From: Scolanthus callimorphus
Taxonomy: Eukaryota; Cnidaria; Anthozoa; Actiniaria; Edwardsiidae
Length of the DNA stretch: 64,000 nt
Direction of reading: 5' to 3'
Assembly: GCA_033964015.1 (NCBI GenBank)
Contig: CM066922.1
Location: forward strand, 636,856-700,855
Below the pieces are notes generated by a model that did no database searches, was not told the DNA's origin, and was given only the letters and a program-made list of their open reading frames with translations. Every line of letters starts with the position of its first letter. Within the stretch, counting starts at the first letter, position 1. This document shows, piece after piece, positions 10,390 through 20,205 of the stretch. The position numbers and the translations under genes are program-made.

Positions 10390-11040
10390 AGTAGCACCCC
10401 CCTTGCTACTTAGATAACTTCACCCAAGTTTGGTTGTCTGAGGTTTATCTCTTCCTGAGATATGTTCTTTTTCTCGTATGATGACGTCATCGATGACGTC
10501 ATACCACGTGACCATACAGTTGCACCCCCCTTGCCACTTAAGTCCAGTCCCTGAACTCTCCTTCGCGGCTTCGTTGTTTCCTGTCGCCGAAAGGAGAGTG
10601 CAGAAACCTTTGGATGCGCATGCGCTAGATCTGACCAAGAACTTGTTTTTTTTCGTTAGTGCGCATGATCCAAATACCGTTGTCGGAAATTGATTGTTGG
10701 CTATATGAGTTTTGTCCATCAAGATAGGACGCCCTTGTGACCGTAACCGCTAAAATTCAACAAACAATCTTCGACAGCGGTGTTTGGATCATGCGCACTA
10801 ACGAAAAAACCCAAGTTCTTGGTCAGATCTAGCGCTTGCGCATCCAAAGGTTTCTGGACTCTCCTTTCGGCGACCACAGGAAACAACGGAGCCGCTGGAC
10901 TACTTGCCACTTAGATAACTTCACCCAAGTATGGTTGTCTGAGGTTCTCCCTTCCAGAGATATATTCTTTTTCTCTTTGATGACGTCATCGATGACGTCA
11001 CGTCACGTGATCAGGTTACAGCACCCCCCTGGTAGCACAG
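10390..11040 (+). repeat. Tandem units of a repeat carrying paired TGACGTCA sites
   Basis: Unit 1 (about 10390-10525) runs cacccccttgctacttagat, aacttcacccaagtttgg, ttgtctgaggtt, then two TGACGTCA octamers in a perfect palindrome at 10481-10502. Unit 2 starts at about 10522, is interrupted at 10538/10539 by the fold-back element, resumes at 10903 and has the same double octamer at 10980-11000. A more diverged third unit follows from about 11025 (caagtttggttgtct). TGACGTCA is the consensus cAMP-response element. Any binding here is inference. Confidence 0.75.
10539..10902. mobile_element. Fold-back DNA transposon with 9-bp target duplication, MULE-like
   Basis: The ends TAAGTCCAG (10539) and CTGGACTA (10902) are inverted copies, and long inner arms pair (tcgccgaaaggagagtgcag / ctgg-actctcctttcggcga; tgcgcatgatccaaa / tttggatcatgcgca). 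The direct repeat cttgccact lies on both sides (10530-10538 and 10903-10911). A 9-bp duplication with long inverted repeats is typical of Mutator-like elements. There is no transposase, so it is non-autonomous. Confidence 0.75.
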
Positions 11041-11345
11041 AGAAAACATCCCAAGTTTGGTTGTCTTAGCATGTTCCCTTGATATGGTGAAGAGAAATAA
11101 TTTTTTTCTTCGTATACCACAGGGTTCCCATGAGTTTCCGCGTACGGCGGACGGACGTACGCTATACCTTTTATACCAGGAAGAAACAAAAAAATTCATA
11201 TCTCAAGAAGGGAACAACCTATGGCAACCAAACTTGGACACATTCATCTTTTGGGCGATACTACTTCAGCGCCATAATCATTTGATTTGGTGCCGTCAAT
11301 AACGTAAGCAAAATGAGCGAGAAAGCCCGCGACGTTTCAAAATCA

Positions 11346-11635
11346 ACTCCATAGTTATGCCTAGACGGTATTTCCTTAGGTATGGTGCTCCGCAGGACAA
11401 AATACTAAATGGGCCCCTAAATACCCCAAAAGAAACCCATTTAATACCAAAGTACCTGCTGAAAATGAACCCCCTGGCTGGAGAGATGTAACTCCATAGT
11501 TATGCCTAGACGGTATTTCCTTAGGTATGGTGCTCCGCAGGACAAAATACTAAATGGGCCCCTAAATACCCCAAAAGAAACCCATTTAATACCAAAGTAC
11601 CTGCTGAAAATGAACCCCCTGGCTGGAGAGATGTA
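11346..11635. repeat. Perfect 145-bp tandem duplication
   Basis: The unit beginning actccatagttatgcctaga at 11346 is repeated without a visible difference from 11491 to 11635. No ORF is preserved across it. The identity points to a recent duplication, or to an assembly artefact. Confidence 0.9.
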
Positions 11636-12424
11636 AATCTTTTTAAAGATAAAAAAAAAACCGTTTCGGACCTCCTGTGTCATCTTCTTTGTACATATAT
11701 GGATTACATGCGGATCGCAATGCACGATGGTTAAGCAAGTTGAAATTTGGCCGAAGACTCGACGTTCCTAGCAAAACAAAATCCTGCTAAATGTGCCCAA
11801 ATCCTTAAATGTTCTTTAGCTGAAGGTTAGGTAAGAATAAAGCTTTTAACTTCCAGTAGCTGGAATAAGCTGGAACGCCATCGAGTGGTCGCCATCTTGG
11901 ATACTGATCGTCTCGAGTCGAGTGACCGTTTCAACTCCCCTACATTTTACAAGTTCACTCAAATCTCTAATCAGGTTTGTCTAACTCCATTTTTTTTCCC
12001 TCAGCACCGATTCGTTTTTTGTCACAATGGACAACCTCAATGAAAAAGTTATGAACTACTAGATACGTCCCCGGATACGTCGTTCCAAGGGTGAGTAGTA
12101 CACAGACAACCTTTTGACTTTTCTTGAATCTGCACTCTTCACTTCCTTTGCAACACTCAGAAGTTAACTGATCTTTACGGTTAGCAAACAACGCAGGGCT
12201 CTACGATTTATTTGTAACGACTATTCTGACTCGTTTGGCTGGGACACTCTTGCACTGTAAAAAGAGATCTCTGAATTTAAGTGTCGAAAGCCACTTTACT
12301 GAAATTGAGGGAATTTTCCTAAAAGGGTTGTCCATGGGGGAAGGGCTTCTGTATCTTAATTTTAGTAGATTAACCTTAATTTTAGTGGGCTTAGATAAAA
12401 ATAAGAGATCGAGCATCATATTAA
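11636..12424. other. Intergenic DNA, nothing recognised
   Basis: Short ORFs only. I see no splice-consistent exons and no clear mobile-element ends in this stretch. Confidence 0.4.
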
Positions 12425-13021
12425 TGCACCAGTCAATTGACAACCCTGCACCCCCCCCATTCGCACATTAGCGGGGCATTCACCTTTTTGGCAAGTGGAA
12501 GGCAGTGAGCGCCTCGGTTTGCAGGGACAATCTGAGAGGTGAATGCACCGTCCCCAGGGTAACAATTAAGAGTGAATGCGCTCCTTGCCGAACAAATTTA
12601 AAAAAATAACACAAAGGATTTTTACTCATTGAAAAGAGTCATGTCAATGGTGCCCAGTTTTGCCAATCGCAAAGCGCAATAAAACCATATTTTTCTACTT
12701 GCATGTACTTTCGCTAGTGTAGATTAAAATTTAATATGTGTAATTCAAGTAACAAAAATCTGTATTTGTCGTGTGTCTTTTGTGAAGTAAGGGGCTGTTC
12801 ATATGGAGGTGAGACAGCCCGGAAAGCGGGCTGGTTTTTGTTGTGTTGTGTCCCGGGGAAGAGAGTGACTCCCCGCTCGATGTACTGTGTGGAAGCCATG
12901 AAAGTAAGTGCATCTCCCGACCAACGGGGCAGTAATGTAGTGTGAATTCTGTACGAAAGCCCCACTAGTACCCCACTAATGTGCGAATGGGGGGGTGCAG
13001 GGCTGTCAATTGACTGGTGCA
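12425..13021. mobile_element. MITE, about 600 bp, TAA target duplication
   Basis: Terminal inverted repeats of about 55 bases: tgcaccagtcaattgacaac at 12425 and gtcaattgactggtgca at 13021, continuing with the C-run and cattcgcacatta / taatgtgcgaatg. The flanks are taa on both sides (12422-12424, 13022-13024), as in PIF/Harbinger-type insertions (TWA). No transposase is encoded. Confidence 0.75.
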
Positions 13022-13539
13022 TAAGTTCCCTGCGAGCAGAGGCTACTTTTTATCTCCCTGCATTTTCTTTTACCTTAAGTGTTTTCTTATGTTTTTCAGC
13101 TACGCAAAAGTAGCCTCTGCACACAAATGTCATTTCTCTGTCGTGCATGGGTGAGAAAATGGCGTAAGCTTGAAGAAACTGGTCGATAAAGTTTGTGTGC
13201 GAGCAACAAAATATCAATTCATCTGCTCTACAACTTACTCAAAATCACGTTTTGGGACCTTTAGATGGCTCGTGTACTCAATTTAAACATAAGTTAGTAG
13301 AGGGAGACTGGTTAGGAAGGCCGGCGAACTTCAAAGAATCAAAACAATAGACGGCCTTTGATGTTGAACCTACCCGTCACGTGATCATGACCCTGCACAA
13401 GTCATGCAAGCCCGAGTCAAACAACATGGCTAGCAATGTCAACATGTTCTTGTCTGGGGATGACATAGATGCGATTTTTTTAGACAACAGTTCATGATGT
13501 AAGTAGATTTTTAGATAATTTTAACTGCTGCCCTTACAG

Positions 13540-15303
13540 AAATACACAGTACTTTTTTGGAACTTTAAATGAACTTTACATGTTGCGCTTTAACTGAACT
13601 TTACAAAAGCACTTTAACATGGATCAAAACATACTTTAAACAGGGCCCGTGGTTTGATGCGGGATTTTTTCTGAAATTATGCGGGATTTTTTCTGAAATT
13701 ATGCGCTAAAAATTCGAAATTATGCGCTAAAAATACGAAATTATGCGGGATTGCGCAATATTTTTTTCCAAGTGTCGTAACATATTTTGCTCTTTTCGCC
13801 CTTTTTGTTACATGGATATAGCTGCTATTTAACTTTAACAACTTTTGTTTGTCTAGAAAATGCTCTGTGATGAGTTCCAATTGCATCGCTTTACTAACGT
13901 CATGACGCTACGTTTTCTTCTAGGGAGACGTGTGTTTTCGCTTTTAACAAAGCTTATTACTTTCTTACAAAAAAGCATTGCCAACCAACTTCAGTTACAC
14001 GGTAGCAAAGATTAGTACTTTGTCTTCTTTCGTTAATACTTGTCTCAGACCCAGGCACACTTTTTTCATACTGCGAGGATCGTAGCAACGCACTCGTATC
14101 CAACTGAACGGTCACGAGAGCTACGCAGACTAGCAGAGCTATCGTTATGGACCGTTACGATCTCTCATTTAATCACAAAAACATCGTTGCGTTTGTTTGC
14201 TGTCGTTCTGCGTGTAATTATCAAAATTAATCCTGATCGCGAGAGCGATCTGCACTATCGTCGGAGGTAGTGTAAGAGCTTTTATAAAACCGGAAACGTG
14301 CCACGTTATTCTGTCAGTGTTTTTGTTTTTGTTATCGTGGGAGCTGTTCGTGTGCCTGGTATTTTTCGCGTTGTTTGTGAAATGAAATTGCTGTCTGTAA
14401 CAATAATAAAGATCCACGAAAAAGCCAGGAAAAAGCGTAATGTCATATAATCAATTTGAAGTGCATTGAAAGCTGACCGTTTTTATCGCGGTTAGCGTCC
14501 TGTTTTGCCGTGATTTTTCTTTGTAAAATATCCAAAGCGCAAACATGTGTTTGAATCTATCTTGCTCAGCTGGAAATATTAGTTATTTGGTCAATTAGGC
14601 GCGTTTTATTGCTTTTCGATATCAGTTCCCAGCGCGACGCTATTAGCATAGAACGCCTTGTTATTCTCATTTCTATCGAGTTGTTTTGACGTTGGACAGA
14701 CGATTTCAGAAGAAATGTATGACTTTTGTGAGAAAAAATAGGTAAGAAAGTTTAAAATTCACCAAGTAATGATGCCTTTTTGATGTTTGTCACGAAATTT
14801 TGGGAAATTATGCGCGATTATGCGGGATTTGACGGATTATGCGCATTATGCGGAGAAAGCCAAATTATGCGTTTCCGCACCAGCGCATCAAACCACGGGC
14901 CCTGTTTGAAAGTACTTTTTGCATACTTTTTTAGGGCACAAATAGACTTTAACAGTGCCTGAATGGTACTTAAATTGAGCTTTACGAAAGAGTACTTTTG
15001 TTGTACTTTACACGACCGAAATGCATAAAGGACAGGATCCATACACTTTTTAGGTACTTTATTAGCACTTTTAAAAAAAACTTTAAAAAAAACTTTATTT
15101 GTACTTCAAGGGACCTTTTTTGTGGTGCCCTTTAACAGAACTTTACAAAAAACACTTTAACAGGGTTCAAAAGATACTTTAAAACTACTTTTTCCATACT
15201 TTTTTATGTGACAAATCGACTTTAATAGTGCCTGAATGGTACTGCAATTGCACTTTACAGAAAAGCACTTTAGTTGTACTTTACATTACCGAAATGGAGT
15301 CCT
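13540..15303 (+). repeat. Degenerate repeats rich in ACTTTAC/ACTTTT words
   Basis: The unit cttt(a/t)atagtgcctgaatgg ... tgtactttac ... gaccgaaatg occurs at about 14911-15035 and again at 15173-15303. The left part (gaactttacaaaagcacttt) occurs at about 13560-13640 and 15130-15180. It encodes nothing and is interrupted by the hAT-like element at 13641-14904. Confidence 0.6.
13641..14904. mobile_element. Non-autonomous DNA transposon with CAGGG...CCCTG ends, hAT-like
   Basis: The 21-bp terminal inverted repeats are perfect: cagggcccgtggtttgatgc(g) at 13641 and (c)gcatcaaaccacgggccctg ending at 14904. Just inside are short repeats (gaaattatgcgctaaaaa) at the left and tatgcg words at the right. 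CAGGG termini fit hAT elements, but the 8-bp target duplication is not clean (actttaaa / tttgaaag). The interior has no transposase ORF. Confidence 0.7.
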
Positions 15304-15797
15304 ACCCATGAACAAAAAAAAACCATCCATAGTATCCCCATCCACAGAAGGGTGTTGAAAAGTACCCCGTCTCTCTGGAAGTTCCAATGCCCTTCCGATG
15401 GGGGGGAGGGGGGATATTTTCTGAACCACGCAATCTGTGAAGCGTTGCAGGCAGCAAAAAGCCAAGGGTGTACGTGGTAGCCATTACATGTTTATTGAAG
15501 ATTCACCTAATGACACCACATTTCCTTTGTGCTTCACAAATTAAAATGAATACAATGATAATAGATAAATGTTACAGCGTTGAGCGATGCCACATTTTCA
15601 AAGCATCATGGTCTCGTAGTTGGGGCAAGATTGGTTTCATTGTGTGCGTTGTTATTATCAGTAGTTTGAATCCACAATATATAAAAGCAAAACTGAATTA
15701 TGCAAGCTGAAAATGTCAACAAGCCCACTGCAGAAATGCTGAGGAAAAGCAGGAATTCAAATTTGAAATCCTGTGTTCCTAAAGCGAGAAACCAAGC
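15304..15797. other. Intergenic DNA without a supported gene
   Basis: Contains a G-run (15399-15413) and short ORFs of 60-80 aa with no recognisable domain. Confidence 0.35.
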
Positions 15798-16016
15798 TTA
15801 AAGGCCCATTACACCTTTCCATAATGCATTGCGCGCTGTGGTTTTATATTTCTTGACATTTCATCTAAGAAAAGAGATTGAGAGATTAATTTAGATTAAT
15901 TTAAGCTTTTGAGCAGTTATGTTTGTTTTTGTTATCTCTTTTTTTTTGCTTTCAAAGGAAAAAACACAAACACCACAGCGTGCAAAGCACTATGGAAAGG
16001 TGCAATGGGCATTTAA
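15798..16016. mobile_element. MITE of 219 bp flanked by TTAA
   Basis: The ends TTAAaggcccattacacc (15798) and ggtgcaatgggcatTTAA (16016) are inverted, with the pairing extending through tttccata / tatggaaa and gcgcgctgtgg / ccacagcgtgc. TTAA on both sides fits piggyBac-type target choice. No coding capacity. Confidence 0.75.
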
Positions 16017-16622
16017 CTGTGTCCCAACTAGCGGAGGACACAGGCTGCTTAGTGGGCATGCAACCTTTATTCAGTTGTCTTTTAGAATTAGCACATTTTG
16101 AGTTGGGTTAGTTTCCCTGTTTTGCACTAAATGATATACATATACCAATATATATTACACAGATACCTAAAAATGTGATTGCACTTTAAGAACAAAACTA
16201 ATTGTTTAATATACGTACATTTCTGTATTCTGATGCATGTATAGTACTTACTGACCAGTTTGTATTTTTGGTGTACATTTGTATAAACTGATGTGACAGT
16301 TCTTTAAAACTTGCATTGATGTAAGCCTCCATGTAATACAATACTGAAAAAATAACATGGCAAGCATTTATTATTAGTCCGATTGATATGATCAACAATC
16401 ATAACAACACAAACACAAACTGATCTTAAAAAATATCACTGCATCAAATCCTTTGTTGCTTCAAATCTGCAAGGATGGACCAACACCATTTATTTGCACT
16501 TCAACAGTGATGGCTGGACATAAAAGCTAAAAAGCTAAAAAGCAGCCTGTAATTGGGCCGTCTAGCTGCAAAAGGTCATAATAAACTACATATCTAAACT
16601 ACATAATCATATCTACATACTT
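16017..16622. other. AT-rich DNA, nothing recognised
   Basis: No supported ORF. A minus-strand gene might have an intron here, because a candidate exon lies at 16623-16667, but nothing internal is visible. Confidence 0.3.
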
Positions 16623-16667
16623 ACCATCTCATTTTCATCATTACTGGAGTCACCATCATCGCTCTCT
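16623..16667 (-). CDS. Candidate acidic exon of an unrecognised minus-strand gene
   Basis: On the minus strand, ttttacag is followed by an open 45-base stretch encoding ESDDGDSSNDENEM and then a consensus donor, gtaagtatg. Both splice sites are good. The peptide is a short acidic, Ser/Asp-rich linker with no family assignment. It may belong with the other minus-strand exons between 25.7 and 31 kb, but the linkage is inference. Confidence 0.35.
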
Positions 16668-17127
16668 GTAAAACAAAAATGCCATGAATTTTTGATATTA
16701 ATACCATTGCACATACTCCAGTTCATGCAGGAGGAAAAAATACTTTTACTTGTTGGAGTTTTTAATGTCAAAGCACCATGAAAGCAACATTTTACACAAA
16801 CAAAAATTGTTTGAGTAGAAAATTTTGCTTTTCCTAAAAAAACAGCAGTCTGCTCTATCTTCTAGAAATTAAAAATGGAAAACACAATTCTACGATTTTT
16901 TCGAATTCTTGTAAAAAAAACGGAACTGACTGAAAATTACCATACCTAGTGCAAATGACTGCAGTAAAAGACACTGATCCTGAATAAAACCAACAAAATG
17001 CAATGTGAACAAAGTCAGGATCAACAGTCATTTTTAAATCGTGGATACGCGTAGCGTATTCATGAGTTATTGGAGTGGGCCAGATGTCACTCACTCGCTC
17101 GCTCGCTCATAACTCAAGTGTTAGCTC

Positions 17128-17390
17128 ATGACGTCATCTAAACTAAACAAATTAATATCTCAACATCGCTAGGTGACCAAACTTGCACAAAGTTATCTTA
17201 GTGACAAGGGGGCCCAGCCAAGCAACAAAGTCACATGACATTACGTCATCGATGACGTCATCAAAACTAGCAAAATTAATATCTTGAGAACGCGAACATC
17301 GCTAGGTTACCAACGTTGGGAAATATTCTTTGTGACCGAATGGGGGCCCAGCACCAAGGTCACGTGGTATAACGTCATCGATGACGTCAT
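17128..17390 (+). repeat. Second cluster of TGACGTCA-containing repeats
   Basis: atgacgtcat at 17128-17137, then cgtcatcgatgacgtca at about 17244-17260 and 17373-17389, each with the shared context aatatct(tg/c)(a/g)agaa, tcgctaggt(g/t)acca and gtcacatgaca or gtcacgtggta. This resembles the 10.4-11.0 kb family and suggests dispersal of one element with a CRE-like palindrome. Confidence 0.6.
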
Positions 17391-17677
17391 CACAACTAGA
17401 AAATTGATATCTCGGGAAGGGAACAGAAACAATATCCACGATTTCAATCTGCTAGCTTATATTGATCTTTTGTTCAGGCAGGGATTAGTGTGAGAGACAT
17501 GATAGGGACAAAATAGATTAGAATTTAAACTTAAAGATGTTTGCAATGACGTCCCGGCCCTTCCACATGACATGGCCCATTTTTATAAAGAAGAGTCAGG
17601 GAAGGGACTTAGTTCCCAACTACTGTATACTGCAGTAATATTCCTATTAAAATTTAAAAAACAAACATTATGTGACA

Positions 17678-18522
17678 GGCTCGCAGTAATAATGACCTGA
17701 GTGACTATTCGGACTGTTTTTCGATTTTTCGATTTTTGACAAACAAACTGCAGAAACGTTAAAATACCCTAAAACTAGCCTCTCTGCATTTTCCCAAAAA
17801 ATCGCCGCGAGAACGCTGTAAAACGGCCTCATGTAAAACTGAAAAAAAAATAACAGCACTTCGTCCATAGCCCGGTTTTAGATATTTTTTTTTTAGAAGT
17901 GCCATGTCACTCACACCTGTCAACTAAATATTGCGGCGAATGCATTAGCTTTTGGATTCAAAACTAACCCAACTTGTCTTGACTGCTGAAATCCTGCTAC
18001 AGAACGACAGAGAAGCTTCATACTCAAGAGTCATTACACGGCCTGCCAAATTCTTTGTGACTCCATTTTGCTCGTAAAATGTGCTCCTCACTTGTGTGTT
18101 CTTTCACAAGTTCGTCTCTACCGACTTTGCTTGCTTTATGATGCAAGCAAAGCGGCCCCTGTAGTAGAAAATGACTTCAAAAAAGCACTTATAAAGCGAA
18201 TTCATGGCTCGCTGTCTGTTCGACTAGCAAAACCAAGAATCCAACGGTCTTCACTGAAAAGGGAGAGCCCTTAGTCTTTACAAACAGCGGGTTTTTTTTT
18301 GGGGGGGGAGGCCTTTTTCTTTTTCAAGTGGAAGAACCTTGCAAAATAAGCGAAATTACAGAAATAAATTCCGGCTACAAGGGTTTAACAATGCGCCAGG
18401 GGAAAATAAGGAAAATGCAGAGAGGCTAGTTTTAGGGTATTTTAACAATGTTTCTGCAGTTTGTTTGTGATAAATCAAAAAACAGTCCGACTAGTCACTT
18501 AGGTCGTTATTACCGCGAGCCT
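17678..18522. mobile_element. MITE with terminal inverted repeats of about 115 bp
   Basis: ggctcgcagtaataatgacc at 17678 is inverted at 18522 (ggtcgttattaccgcgagcc). The arms continue through gactgttttt / aaaaacagtc, caaacaaactgcagaaac / gtttctgcagtttgtttg and ctaaaactagcctctctgca / tgcagagaggctagttttag. The interior holds no long ORF. It sits in one copy of the triplicated segment. No clean target duplication was found. Confidence 0.8.
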
Positions 18523-20205
18523 TCATGTTAGCTGCCAAAATTTTTCAGACCTTCCAAGTAGATCAAGCATTCACATGTGAAAACCTTTTTACACAGTAGA
18601 ATTTGCAGTAAATCTATCGGCAACTTGAAAAAGCTAAGTATACTGCAGGCTTAGTCTGTTTCTTAATAACATGTAACTATATAGCTCTGTTTAACGTATG
18701 AGAATTACAAAGACGAAGTCAGGATCAGCTCCAAAATGTTGCAATAAATGTGACCCAGCGCGCGAAAACATACCTAAACGACTTAGCGTTTAACGTTTAG
18801 AACAAACGTTTGGTGAACGGTCACCAAACGATCTAGCGGACCGTTTGAACGATTTGGCTGAGCGTTTGAACGGTTAGACATGGAAAACTAACGTTCACTA
18901 AGATCGTTTGAACGTTCACTGATTTCGGGCAAACGTTTTCCTTGACCGTTAAACGATCTCTCGCAAGACAGCTAAACGATGTCGTACTTACGAATCAGTG
19001 ATGTACAAACAATGATGTTGGTAAAGATGAGATGCAGATACGCCCGCTCTGATGAAACTCTTGCCGTCAAAACGGGTATATAGCGATACATTAGCGAGAT
19101 TTCTCAAGCTGTTTAGAAACGAGTAGAACGAAGTGATATTATACTTGATGATAAAGATTTAAAACTTTAGTTTGAGTTCTGGCCAAATAAAACATTCAGT
19201 AGGGAACAACAATAAAGAAACCAGTGTTTACGGAGAACAGAGGCAGAGCTCTGTTTTTTTTTTTCAGTTTTTTATGCCCGGGAAAATATGGTTTGACGGC
19301 TTTTAAAGAAAACGTAAACAAACTCACCTTGGGAGTCGCGCACTTCTTGTCTTCGCAGCTTCGTAAACATATTGATCGCATTGAGTGAATTTCATCACAT
19401 TTATCTCATGCTGGGACAATATTATCTTTTCCAATGTTGTTCTTTCTGGTTTGCAGGAATGAACTACTTCAAAACAATCAGACGTTTCGAGGCCCGCTCC
19501 GTTTGCACGTGGAACATGATTGCGAACGAGTGAAATGTCACGCTAATTACAAATTCAGAATGAAAAACCTCTCACCTTCCATTGTTTTGTTCTTTTGTTG
19601 TTTCTTTCGTATTCCCGGGAAACCTTTGTTTAGAATAACTCTAATAGTTTTCTACAGTAGGATGACAAAACGGAACTGTCGAGTTCAAGTAAATTCTTCA
19701 CGAGTAGACTTACAGCGGAGATAATATTTTTTCGTGCTTATGCAGGGCGACGTTTTCTGCACGATCTACTAAAATATAGGCGAAACATCGAAAAGCCAGA
19801 GCAAGCTTGCGACGCGCTAATCTACTTTTTCATATTTTTTTTACATGGAGAAGGAGAGAAACAAGACGAAAAGACACAAGATGATTTTAAAAAGGCTAGC
19901 GGCCTTTTTCCGGGCATTCTTGATGCAATAAAAAATTATTCATCGCATGAACATTTTTTTTTTTTTTTTTTTTTTTTTCCTATTTCAATTTTTTATTTCA
20001 ATTATATTTTACATGTACTTTTTTATTTACTTTTTTATTATTCAAATCATCCCCCCTCCCCTTTCATCCCACTATTTATATGCCCCTAGCATCCCTCCCT
20101 TCAGAAAAAAAGACAACTACACGACACAGACAAAAACACAGAGGAGCAAGATATGGTCCACATCAACCCCAAGTCACCCCACCACCAATGTCCATCTCTA
20201 TAATA

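Noticed and set aside
12731..13022. ORFs of 60-102 aa within 12.7-13.0 kb
   Set aside because: They lie in the interior and terminal repeat of a MITE and show no protein features.
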